From contig NZ_NIOF01000005.1 of the NCBI RefSeq assembly GCF_002205645.1, positions 186,001-250,000 of the forward strand: a DNA stretch of 64,000 nucleotides, read 5' to 3'. The notes under the pieces were generated by a model that searched no databases, had not been told where the DNA came from, and saw nothing but the letters and a program-made list of their open reading frames with translations. Both the position numbers and the translations under genes were made by a program. Origin of the DNA: Roseateles aquatilis. Lineage in GTDB: Bacteria > Pseudomonadota > Gammaproteobacteria > Burkholderiales > Burkholderiaceae_C. Below, piece by piece: positions 11,882 to 19,572 of this stretch (position 1 is the first letter of the stretch; the number at the start of each line of letters is the position of its first letter).

Positions 11882-12292
11882 GGTGGCTCCTTCGACAAGG
11901 AAGAATTCGGGCGGCCTTGTTGCGAGACCTGACCCGTCCAGGTGGGAAGCTCGCCCGAAGGCGACGTCATTCACGACCTGAGCAGCACTACGCCGCCGAT
12001 CCGCGCCCGGATGCACCCGCGTCGCCGGAAGGGTCATGCGGGCCGCGGCGGCGGGAACGCCGCTGGGTCTCGCGGGGCAGCACGGCCGCGGCGCCTCGAT
12101 GGCATCGACGCCTCGACGCGTCGATGCGTCCCGACGAATCCAAAACCCCGCGCGCCGCGTATAGAAAGCAGCGCCTCGACGATGCGTCGCCGAGGCGCGT
12201 GAGACGTGCTCCGGGGACACCGGGCACGACCGGGAGCAGGCCTTGCCTGACGGGGTCGAGGCCGGCCCTGGCCCTGAACGTTGGGAGCTGCG
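11882..12292. promoter_or_regulatory. Divergent control region with a 26-bp perfect palindrome
   Basis: The 411 bases between the ferritin-like gene and the ECF sigma gene contain no convincing gene. The clearest structure is a perfect inverted repeat at 12102-12127: 10-base arms GCATCGACGC and GCGTCGATGC around CTCGAC. Related CTCGA/TCGATG words flank it. It may be a protein-binding site for the divergent pair. No sigma-70 promoter was recognised. Confidence 0.45.
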
Positions 12293-12958
12293 ATGGAGAA
12301 GATGTCGATGGGACAGGACGCGTCCTCGGATCGCGCGGCGAGGCTGGTCGCGCTGATGGGGCGCGTGGCGCTCGCGGACCGCGAGGCCTTCGACCAGCTC
12401 TATCGCGCCACCAGCGCCACGCTCTTCGGCGTGGTGCTGCGCATCAACCGCGACCGCAGTCAGGCGGAAGAAGTGCTGCAGGAAGTGTTCATCGCCGTCT
12501 GGCGTCAGGCCGCGTCCTTCGACGCACACCAGGGCCAGCCGCTGACCTGGCTCACCAGCCTGGCACGCCACCGCGCCATCGACAGCCTGCGTCGCCTGGC
12601 GACGCAGCCCTCCACCATCAGCAGCTTCGGCCATCTGGACGAGGACGGCGGCCCGAATGCCGACGGCGAGGACGACTTGCTGGTGCACATGCCCAGCCTG
12701 ACACCGGGGCCGCTGGACCTGCTGGACGACGCCAGCCGCGCCCACTCGCTGCAGCTCTGCATGGCCTCGCTGAGCGGCGAGCAGCGCAGCAGCCTGGCGC
12801 TGACGTACTACCAGGGCCTCTCGCACGCGGAGGTGGCGGACCACATGAGCCAGCCGCTGGGCACGGTGAAGAGCTGGGTGCGGCGCGGGCTGCAGAGCCT
12901 GCGTTCCTGCCTGGACCGGGCCGCGGGGCTGATCGCCTCGATGGAAAAGGCCGCCTGA
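12293..12958 (+). CDS. ECF-type RNA polymerase sigma factor
   Basis: 221-residue alternative sigma factor. Region 2 (AFDQLYRATSATLFGVVLRI through EEVLQEVFIAVWRQA and TWLTSLARHRAIDSLRR) spans about residues 20-105; region 4 (ALTYYQGLSHAEVADHMSQPLGTVKSWVRRGL) spans about 160-205. It should direct RNA polymerase to a small regulon while being held by the anti-sigma encoded next. The ATG at 12293 follows GGGAG; a TTG four codons earlier is less likely. Its stop overlaps the anti-sigma start. The divergent ferritin-like gene is a natural candidate target, by inference only. Confidence 0.93.
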   Translation: MEKMSMGQDASSDRAARLVALMGRVALADREAFDQLYRATSATLFGVVLRINRDRSQAEEVLQEVFIAVWRQAASFDAHQGQPLTWLTSLARHRAIDSLRRLATQPSTISSFGHLDEDGGPNADGEDDLLVHMPSLTPGPLDLLDDASRAHSLQLCMASLSGEQRSSLALTYYQGLSHAEVADHMSQPLGTVKSWVRRGLQSLRSCLDRAAGLIASMEKAA

Positions 12959-13674
12959 TGGACTACGGACATCCGGAACGCGCCGACCTCCTGGCCGCCG
13001 AGTACGCGCTGGGCACCTTGCGCGGCGGCGCACGACGGCGCTTCGAGCGCTTGTTGCCGGCCCATCCCGCGCTGCGCTCGGCGGTCGCGGCGTGGCAGAC
13101 CCGGCTGCAGCTGCTGGCCGGGCAGGTGCAGCCCGTCGAGCCCCCGGTGCATGTATGGCGGGCGGTGCAGCAGCGCCTGTTCGGCGCGTCGGCCCCCGCC
13201 GGCGATGTCCCTCGCGCGAGCGGCGCCCCTGCCGGCGGATGGTGGCATCGGCTCGGCCTGTGGCGCGGCATCAGCGCGGCGACCACGGCCGCGGCCGTGG
13301 CGCTGGCCGTCATGGTGATTCGTCCGGAACCGGTCACGCCCCCGGTGGTGATCGTTCTGGAAAGCACCGCCGAAGGCCTGCAAGTGGTCAAGACCGGCTT
13401 CGTCGCCAGCGTCTCGGCGGACGGTCGGGCCTTGGTGCTGCGTCCGTTGGGACCGCTGTCGCTGGACGCGCGGCACGCGCTGGAGCTCTGGGCGGTGCCC
13501 AAGCAGGGATCGCCTCGCTCGCTGGGCCTGATCGCCACGGGCGCGGCGTCCACCACCGTGATCCGCGCCGGGCTGCTGCAGGACACGAACGCCTTCGCGG
13601 TCAGCCTGGAGCCGGCAGGCGGCTCGCCCAGCGGCGCGCCGACCGGACCGATCGTGTCGGCCGGCGGCGTCTGA
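12958..13674 (+). CDS. Anti-sigma factor, RskA type
   Basis: 238-residue single-span membrane protein, translationally coupled to the sigma gene (TGATG overlap). The cytoplasmic part (1-100) holds the short anti-sigma helix region LLAAEYALGTLRGGARRRFERL. A hydrophobic segment lies at about 104-121, and the periplasmic part (125-238) matches the RskA-type domain, with the segment LELWAVPKQGSPRSLGLI typical of the group. There is no zinc-binding His/Cys motif. It should sequester the adjacent sigma factor and release it after regulated proteolysis. The ATG at 12958 is fixed by the overlap. Confidence 0.9.
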   Translation: MDYGHPERADLLAAEYALGTLRGGARRRFERLLPAHPALRSAVAAWQTRLQLLAGQVQPVEPPVHVWRAVQQRLFGASAPAGDVPRASGAPAGGWWHRLGLWRGISAATTAAAVALAVMVIRPEPVTPPVVIVLESTAEGLQVVKTGFVASVSADGRALVLRPLGPLSLDARHALELWAVPKQGSPRSLGLIATGAASTTVIRAGLLQDTNAFAVSLEPAGGSPSGAPTGPIVSAGGV

Positions 13675-13804
13675 AGGCCGTCGGCTCGAAAAAAACGCCG
13701 ATCCCGACGCATCCAAACGCGTGAAGACTGCGTAAAGGTCGACTGCGGTCGTACTTCAGGAGCTGCCGATGGGGCTGGCTCCGGCCGGCCGTCGAGGAGC
13801 TGCG

Positions 13805-14380
13805 ATGAACCCGATGCCCACGATCTCGAAGACCCTTCTCGCCGCGGCCTTGCCGGCGGCGTTGCTGGCGGCCTGCGCAATGCCCGGAGGCCCGGCGGCG
13901 CCGGCCTTCTCCCAGGCCGACCTGCCCGCCGCCGTGCAGGTTCCGGACGGCCACAAGGTCGTGATGGAGACCGTCGGCGTCGGCAAGATCACCTACGAAT
14001 GCCGCGCCAGGAAGGACATGGCGGACCAGTTCGAGTGGGTCTTCGTCGGCCCCGACGCCACGTTGATGGACCGTCGCCAGCAGGCGGTGGGCAAGTACTA
14101 CGGTCCGCCCGCCACCTGGGAATCGCGCGACGGCTCCAAGGTCACCGGCACGCAGGTCGCGGTAGCGCCGGCCGCGGCGGGCAGCATCCCGATGCAGCTG
14201 GTGAAGGCAAACCCGGCCATGGGCATGGGCGCGATGCAGGGCGTGAGCCACATCCAGCGCGTGGCGACCCGCGGCGGTGTCGCGCCGCAGGCCCCTTGCG
14301 ACATGGCCCGCACGGGCCAGAAGGTGGTCGTGGACTATCAGGCCGACTACATCTTCTGGACGCCGGTGGCGATGCGCTGA
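13805..14380 (+). CDS. DUF3455 lipoprotein
   Basis: 191-residue secreted protein of the DUF3455 family, function unknown. Residues 1-20 form a signal with lipobox LLAAC. The mature domain shows family features: VPDGHKVVMETVGVGKITYEC, FVGPDATLMD, GKYYGPPATWESRDGSKVTG and a C-terminal VVVDYQADYIFW. Two cysteines (in YECR and APCDM) could pair. GAGG ahead of the ATG at 13805 supports this start over an ATG 12 codons upstream. It stands alone between the anti-sigma gene and the next operon; whether it belongs to the ECF regulon is unknown. Confidence 0.82.
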   Translation: MNPMPTISKTLLAAALPAALLAACAMPGGPAAPAFSQADLPAAVQVPDGHKVVMETVGVGKITYECRARKDMADQFEWVFVGPDATLMDRRQQAVGKYYGPPATWESRDGSKVTGTQVAVAPAAAGSIPMQLVKANPAMGMGAMQGVSHIQRVATRGGVAPQAPCDMARTGQKVVVDYQADYIFWTPVAMR

Positions 14381-14410
14381 GACCGCGGCCGACGGCCGTT
14401 CCCTCGTACT

Positions 14411-14449
14411 GCCCGCGCCCTTCGCGCACCGTCCGGGACGGGCGCGGGC
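14411..14449. other. Strong hairpin after the DUF3455 gene
   Basis: Arms GCCCGCGCCC (14411-14420) and GGGCGCGGGC (14440-14449) enclose a 19-base loop that can itself pair (GTCC-G-GGAC). It lies 31 bases after the stop codon. No T-run follows, so an intrinsic terminator is possible but weakly supported. The rest of the 236-base gap to 14616 shows nothing else. Confidence 0.4.
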
Positions 14450-14616
14450 GCGCGCATCGGCGCGACGGAACAGGTTGTCACCAGGCATCGTCTCCTGTTG
14501 CAGGTAGCGCTGCCGGGCCCGTTCCGATTCGCCGATCCTTAACCGGATCGTCACGGAGCGCTCGGATCATCGCGTCCACCAACTCGTGCGCACAGCGCCA
14601 CAACAGGGAGCCTCCG

Positions 14617-15633
14617 ATGCGATCGATCCTGCTTCTGACCGCCGCCGCCGCGGCGCTCGCCCATGCGCCGCGGGCCGATGCCTTCGCCCAGGAAACGCAC
14701 CGGCGCATCGCCATCGACGCGGTGCGCTACATGCAGCGGCATCCGGACACGACCAACTACGCCAAGCTGCTGGCCGGCGTCTCGCGCGCCGGCTACACGA
14801 TGGACCAGTTCGCCGCGCAGCTCGGCCAGGGCGCGTTCGACGTCGACGACTTCGCCGATACCTACATCTGCGGCGCGGTCACCGGCGACTGCCAGTTGGC
14901 GCCGGTCTGGGGCCTGGGCTCCGGCATCGTCAACTACACCTCCTACTGGCATTTCCAGAACCGCACGCAGGGCCCCGATGTGCACGGCAATCCGTTCGGC
15001 GGCTACAACTACGCGAAGCTGACGGTCAAGGGCGACATCGACGACCTGGCCGCGGCCTGGCTGGTCGGCGATCACCTCGACGACGGCAAGGGCGGCATGA
15101 AGGGCTGGTTCAGCGACGGCTCCAGGTACAACAGCTACGGCATCACCGAGGCCAACTACCGTCAGGGCGGCGTCTCGTCGCCGTCGATGTACGCCGACTT
15201 CGAGAAGGCCCCGTTCCAGCCCGTGGACAACCTCGGCCAGTACTGGTGGTCGCAGTTCCTGGCGCGTCCGACGGTGCAGAGCCTGGGCTTCGTCATGCAC
15301 ACGACGGACCTGCTGCAGCCGCATCACACCTGGACGACGTCGGCGCTGAACCACTCCGGCTGGGAGAGCTGGGTCAAGGACTACTACGACAGCGAGGCGC
15401 TCGGCGACGACGCGCTCGTCGGCGCGGCGCTCGCGAGCTTCACGCCGCTGGCGCCCACCGCCACCGACATCCGCCCGCTGCTGCGCCAGGGCGGCCAGAT
15501 CTCCTACAGCCGCGGCGGCCAGGTGCTGTCCACGACCGACCACGCGGAGCGTCGCAACGTGGGTCGCGTCGTGGTCCCGCACGCGATCGCGATGATGGTG
15601 CATCTGTTGAATCGCGCGGCCGAACGCCTGTGA
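14617..15633 (+). CDS. Secreted zinc-dependent phospholipase C / S1-P1 nuclease-fold protein
   Basis: 338-residue exported protein with a signal peptide (residues 1-22, ending ADAFA). The mature start FAQETHRRIAIDAV, a WHF segment near residue 112 and the cluster MHTTDLLQPHHTW near 227-239 have the spacing of His/Asp/Trp zinc ligands in the zinc phospholipase C / S1-P1 nuclease superfamily. A secreted phosphodiesterase or lipase is likely, but the substrate is not. AGGGAG ahead of the ATG at 14617 fixes the start. It is the first gene of a three-gene unit: the next gene starts inside its stop codon. Confidence 0.7.
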   Translation: MRSILLLTAAAAALAHAPRADAFAQETHRRIAIDAVRYMQRHPDTTNYAKLLAGVSRAGYTMDQFAAQLGQGAFDVDDFADTYICGAVTGDCQLAPVWGLGSGIVNYTSYWHFQNRTQGPDVHGNPFGGYNYAKLTVKGDIDDLAAAWLVGDHLDDGKGGMKGWFSDGSRYNSYGITEANYRQGGVSSPSMYADFEKAPFQPVDNLGQYWWSQFLARPTVQSLGFVMHTTDLLQPHHTWTTSALNHSGWESWVKDYYDSEALGDDALVGAALASFTPLAPTATDIRPLLRQGGQISYSRGGQVLSTTDHAERRNVGRVVVPHAIAMMVHLLNRAAERL

Positions 15634-17039
15634 GGCGCCCCGGCCGCACCGCTGCGATCGTCGTCACGAGCGGCCTGCTGTCGATCGGCGCGGCGAGCCT
15701 GGCCGGCACCGGTGTCGCCCCCGTGGCGCCGGTGGCCGTCGAGGCCGCCGCCACGCGTGTGGGCGGCCATGCCGATGCGGGCGCGCGAGGTGACGCCTGG
15801 ATCGCGCGACTCGGCGACGAGACCCTCCCGCGCCGTCCCACCGAGGCCCTGCTGACGCTGGCGCGGCGCGAGCGGCCGGCGCTGACCTTGCCCGAACTCA
15901 CGCGGCACGTCGCGCTGGACCTGCTGCTGGGCGATGCTGCGGCCCGCGAGGTCGGCGACGCGACGCTGTTCGCGAGCATGCGGGTGGGCTTCCCGCCCGA
16001 GGTCGAGACGCGTCGCCAATGGCTCGCGACGCTGCGCGAGCTCTGGCCGGAGCGGATCGACCGCGCCTGGCGGAAGGCCAGGCTGGAGCTGCCGCAAGCG
16101 CCCGACCCGCGCGCCTGGGCCGCGTTGTGGTCGGGGTCCGCGGGCGGCGGACTTCGAATGGATGAACAGCTCGACGACACCGAACGCGTCGCCGCCGCGC
16201 GCTATGTGTTGCTGCGGTATCGCGCCTTCGGGGACGAACGCGCGGGAGCCGTCACGTTGGCCGATGTCTGGCCGCTGCAGAACGTGCAGGGGCGACGGAT
16301 GCTGCGCGCCGGGGACCTGGCCTATGCCCGCGCGCAGGCGCGCCAATGGCTGAACGAGCGCTTCGTCGCGCAATGGCTGCGGCAGGACAGCGGCTGGAGC
16401 GAGCAGGAACTCGCGTTCGTCCATCGCGTCGTGCAGGCGCGCCTGCGGCGCATCGCCTGGCAGCGCTGGCAAGGGCTGAGCGCCGACCCGCACGGCGACG
16501 CGCCCGCGCGCGATGCGCTGGCCGCCGCCGTGACGACCGAGGAGATCGCCGCGTTCTACGCCGCGCATCGCGATCGCTTTCAGCGCCTGGAGTCGGTCGA
16601 GGGCCTGCGCCTGCGCTGCGCCGATCCAGCCTGCGGCGACGGACGGGACCTGCGCCAGCAGCCCGGCGCAACGCGCCTCGTCTGGCAGCTCGGCGATCCC
16701 CGGCCGGCCAGCGAGCTGGATGCCTGGGCGCTCGACCTGATGCAGGCCTGGCCGGTGGGGCAGGTATCGCCCGCGATCCGTCATCCCGACGGCGGCGGCT
16801 GGGAACGCGTGCAGGTGCTGGCCGTGCGTCGCGGCCACCATCCGGCCGACAGCGAGACGGTGCGTCACGAGGCACGCCAGGCGCTCGCGATGGAGCGGCT
16901 GGAGACGCGATGGCAGCAGCGTCAGCAGGCGTTGATCGCCGCCGCGCCGCTGCGCTGGGCGCCGGGCATCGTGCCGCCGGCCGATCCCTTCGTGCCGGAA
17001 CGTCTCACGTTGACGGGAGCCCCCGGCCATGCCCATTGA
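15630..17039 (+). CDS. Parvulin-like peptidyl-prolyl isomerase (degenerate)
   Basis: 469 aa, starting with GTG at 15630 that overlaps the upstream stop (GTGA). A hydrophobic N-terminal segment (about residues 7-30) suggests export or membrane anchoring. The helical middle and the segment TTEEIAAFYAAHRDRFQ, then VSPAIRHPDGGGWERVQVLAVRRG and a long basic helix rich in Arg/Gln, follow the SurA/PpiC plan, although the parvulin core is short and poorly conserved. A periplasmic chaperone role for the co-encoded hydrolase is inferred from context. The 3' end overlaps the next gene by 11 bases. Confidence 0.55.
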   Translation: MRRPGRTAAIVVTSGLLSIGAASLAGTGVAPVAPVAVEAAATRVGGHADAGARGDAWIARLGDETLPRRPTEALLTLARRERPALTLPELTRHVALDLLLGDAAAREVGDATLFASMRVGFPPEVETRRQWLATLRELWPERIDRAWRKARLELPQAPDPRAWAALWSGSAGGGLRMDEQLDDTERVAAARYVLLRYRAFGDERAGAVTLADVWPLQNVQGRRMLRAGDLAYARAQARQWLNERFVAQWLRQDSGWSEQELAFVHRVVQARLRRIAWQRWQGLSADPHGDAPARDALAAAVTTEEIAAFYAAHRDRFQRLESVEGLRLRCADPACGDGRDLRQQPGATRLVWQLGDPRPASELDAWALDLMQAWPVGQVSPAIRHPDGGGWERVQVLAVRRGHHPADSETVRHEARQALAMERLETRWQQRQQALIAAAPLRWAPGIVPPADPFVPERLTLTGAPGHAH

Positions 17040-17634
17040 GCCCCGGCCCGAGCGCCGGGGCCCCCGCTTGGCGGGCGCGCTCGCGATCGTCGTGGGGATC
17101 GCGGGTGCCACGGCGGCCTGGCTGACGTTCGGCGACGGGACCGTCGACGCGGGCGACTCGACCGCTGCCGCGCCGCCCGCGCGCCCGGCGTCGTCGCCGA
17201 GGCCCGGCCCCTTGGTGGCAGGCGGCGGGACGAGCGCCTCGGCGGCCTCATCGCCTGGCGGCATCGCGCCGTCGACCCCGACGGTCGCCGAGTCGCCCCC
17301 CGCGCATTGGAGCCTCGCCGACGCGCGGGTGGCCGGCGACGACCGGTCGCCGCCGATGCAACGATCGACGGCCGAGCCGCCCACGCCGACCTGGCAACTG
17401 GACGACCACGCGAGTTACGCGCGTCGCGAGCGACAGCGCCACCAGGACGTGCAACGCGCCTTCGTCGCCGCGGCCGATCAGGAGTTGCCGATGCTGGACG
17501 CGCAGATCGAGCGCGGCCGCGCGATGGGTCTCTCGCCGGAGCAGCTCGCCAAGGGCGAGGAAAAACGGCGCCGCATCGCGCAGATGCGCGATCGCATGCA
17601 GGCGGCGCTGGCCGCGAGCGGCGCGACGCCCTGA
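17029..17634 (+). CDS. Membrane-anchored Pro/Ala-rich helical protein
   Basis: 201-residue protein with a short basic N-terminus, one hydrophobic span (LAGALAIVVGIAGATAAWLTF, about 14-34), a low-complexity Ala/Pro/Ser/Gly linker (about 40-105) and a charged C-terminal helix (about 125-195) likely to form a coiled coil. The layout of anchor, Pro/Ala linker and helical domain recalls lipase-specific foldases, but the foldase signature was not found. It overlaps the parvulin-like gene by 11 bases and ends the three-gene operon. No family is claimed. Confidence 0.6.
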   Translation: MPIEPRPERRGPRLAGALAIVVGIAGATAAWLTFGDGTVDAGDSTAAAPPARPASSPRPGPLVAGGGTSASAASSPGGIAPSTPTVAESPPAHWSLADARVAGDDRSPPMQRSTAEPPTPTWQLDDHASYARRERQRHQDVQRAFVAAADQELPMLDAQIERGRAMGLSPEQLAKGEEKRRRIAQMRDRMQAALAASGATP

Positions 17635-17802
17635 ACGGCGCCTCCGACGCCGGTGAAGATCGCCCGAGCGCCCTCGCAGGTCGTGTGGCAGCGGATGGCA
17701 AGCTCGTCCGGCGACGGATGGCGAGCCCGTGCGGCGGCGCCGTCGATCTGTCACAAAGCCCCAGCAACATCGGCATTCCCTGTCCCACGCCCCGTCTTCG
17801 CC

Positions 17803-18222
17803 ATGCGCCTCCTCGCCCTGCTGCCGCTCGTCCTGACCGCACCGCTGCTGCAAGCGGCATCGCCCGCGCCGGCTCGCCCGCTTGCCTCCGTCAAGGCAAC
17901 GGCCTGCCAGGAGACGGACCGGATGTACGACTGGCGCGAGATCACCTGCACCGTCCCGGCCGCCGCGACGGCGCGCCGCTTCCAGTTCAAGGCGATGTTC
18001 ACCGGCGGCCATGACGACACCTCCGCCAGCATCGCGCCGACCCTGGGCGAAGCGCCGCTGGCCTGCGCCGAGGGCAGCAAGCTGAGCCTGTTCGGCGAGG
18101 ACGGCGACGTCCACGTGTTCTGCGACTTCGGCGGCGCGGCGATGGCCGGCCGCACGACGTTCAAGGTGCTGATCAAGTGGAGCCACGCGGAGTTCGCGGA
18201 CTTCGATTTCCTGGCGGACTGA
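17803..18222 (+). CDS. Secreted hypothetical protein
   Basis: 139-residue protein with a clear signal peptide (MRLLALLPLVLTAPLLQAAS, cleavage near residue 20). The mature domain of about 115 residues is rich in beta-forming stretches and has four cysteines (in TACQE, ITCTV, LACAE and VFCDF) that could make two disulphides, consistent with periplasmic or extracellular location. No family was recognised. The ATG at 17803 begins the signal; upstream in-frame codons carry no signal. It lies 168 bases after the preceding operon and ends 83 bases before the flavoprotein gene. Confidence 0.65.
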   Translation: MRLLALLPLVLTAPLLQAASPAPARPLASVKATACQETDRMYDWREITCTVPAAATARRFQFKAMFTGGHDDTSASIAPTLGEAPLACAEGSKLSLFGEDGDVHVFCDFGGAAMAGRTTFKVLIKWSHAEFADFDFLAD

Positions 18223-18305
18223 CGCCCCCCGGCCCCCGCCACACCTCATGCGTTAAGCTGCCGGCCCGCTGTGCGGGTTCGAGTTTCTTTGCTGAGGATG
18301 CGGCT

Positions 18306-19556
18306 GTGCAAGACACGGATGTGGTGGTGATGGGTGCGGGCGCGGCGGGCCTGATGTGCGCGTTGACCGCGGCGGGGCGGGGCCGGCGCGTGGTGCTGCT
18401 GGACCATGCCAACAAGGCCGGCAAGAAGATCCTGATGTCCGGCGGCGGCAACTGCAACTTCACCAATCTGTACACCGAGCCGGCCAATTTCCTCTCGCAG
18501 AACCCCCACTTCTGCAAGTCGGCGCTGGCCCGCTACACGCAGTGGGACTTCATCGCGCTGGTCAACAAACACGCCGTGCCGTACCACGAGAAGAAGCTGG
18601 GCCAGCTCTTCTGCGACAACAAGTCCATCGACATCCTGCGCCTGCTGCTCGACGAATGCGAGGCCGCCGGCGTTCAGCTGCTGCTCAACACGTCCATCGA
18701 GCAGATCGAGCGGGAGGAGACATCGGCGCACGGGGCCGAGGGCGCCGATGTCATCGAGCGCGCCAAGGACATCGAGGGCGACGGGTCGGCAGGCGGCTAT
18801 CGCCTGCAGACCACCGCGGGGCCGATGCGCTGCGCGTCGCTGGTGGTGGCCACGGGCGGGCTGTCGATCCCGACGATGGGCGCGACCGGCTTCGGCTATC
18901 AGGTGGCCCGGCAATTCGGCCACAACGTGCTGCCGACGCGCGCCGGCCTGGTGCCCTTCACGATCACGGACCAGCTCAAGGACCTGTGCACGGAGTTGAC
19001 CGGCACCTCGGTCGACTGCCTGGTGAGCTGCAACGGCAAGAGCTTCCGCGAGAACATCCTCTTCACGCACCGCGGCCTGAGCGGCCCGGCGATCCTGCAG
19101 ATCTCGTCGTACTGGCTGCCCGGCCAGGCCGTGGAGATCAACCTGATGCCCGACCGCGACGCCGCGGACTGGCTCGCGCGGCAACGCGACGACCGGCCCA
19201 ACGCCGAGCTCAAGACGCTGCTGGGCGAGGTCTTCACGAAGAAGATGGCCACGCTGATCGCCGAGCAATGGTTCGTCTCCAAGCCGATCAAGCAGTACAC
19301 GCACGCGGAGCTCGACCAGATCGCCACGCGCCTGTCGGCCTGGCAGGTCGTGCCGGCGGGCACCGAGGGCTACCGCACGGCCGAGGTGACGCTGGGCGGC
19401 GTCGACACCAGGGAGGTGTCGTCCAAGACGATGGAATCGCTGAAGTCGCCGGGGCTGTACTTCGTCGGCGAGGTGCTCGACGTCAGCGGGCACCTCGGGG
19501 GCTTCAACTTCCAGTGGGCCTGGGCCTCGGGGCACGCAGCGGCGCAGTACGTCTGA
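18306..19556 (+). CDS. HI0933-family (YhiN-like) flavoprotein
   Basis: 416-residue NAD(P)/FAD-dependent oxidoreductase of the HI0933/YhiN family. The FAD dinucleotide motif VVMGAGAAGLMCAL is at about residues 6-19; the family-specific segments KKILMSGGGNCNFTN, the second glycine motif VVATGGLSIPTMGATGFGY and the C-terminal FVGEVLDVSGHLGGFNFQWAWASG are all present. The family's physiological substrate is not established. Translation probably starts at GTG 18306 with GAGG about 9 bases upstream; the nearby ATG at 18298 is out of frame. It converges on hipA and is unrelated to it in function. Confidence 0.9.
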   Translation: MQDTDVVVMGAGAAGLMCALTAAGRGRRVVLLDHANKAGKKILMSGGGNCNFTNLYTEPANFLSQNPHFCKSALARYTQWDFIALVNKHAVPYHEKKLGQLFCDNKSIDILRLLLDECEAAGVQLLLNTSIEQIEREETSAHGAEGADVIERAKDIEGDGSAGGYRLQTTAGPMRCASLVVATGGLSIPTMGATGFGYQVARQFGHNVLPTRAGLVPFTITDQLKDLCTELTGTSVDCLVSCNGKSFRENILFTHRGLSGPAILQISSYWLPGQAVEINLMPDRDAADWLARQRDDRPNAELKTLLGEVFTKKMATLIAEQWFVSKPIKQYTHAELDQIATRLSAWQVVPAGTEGYRTAEVTLGGVDTREVSSKTMESLKSPGLYFVGEVLDVSGHLGGFNFQWAWASGHAAAQYV

Positions 19557-19572
19557 GCGCCGCCTGCGCCAG

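Noticed and set aside
13676-13710. A-run after the anti-sigma gene as a minus-strand terminator
   Set aside because: No stable stem precedes the T-run on the minus strand and no gene ends there.
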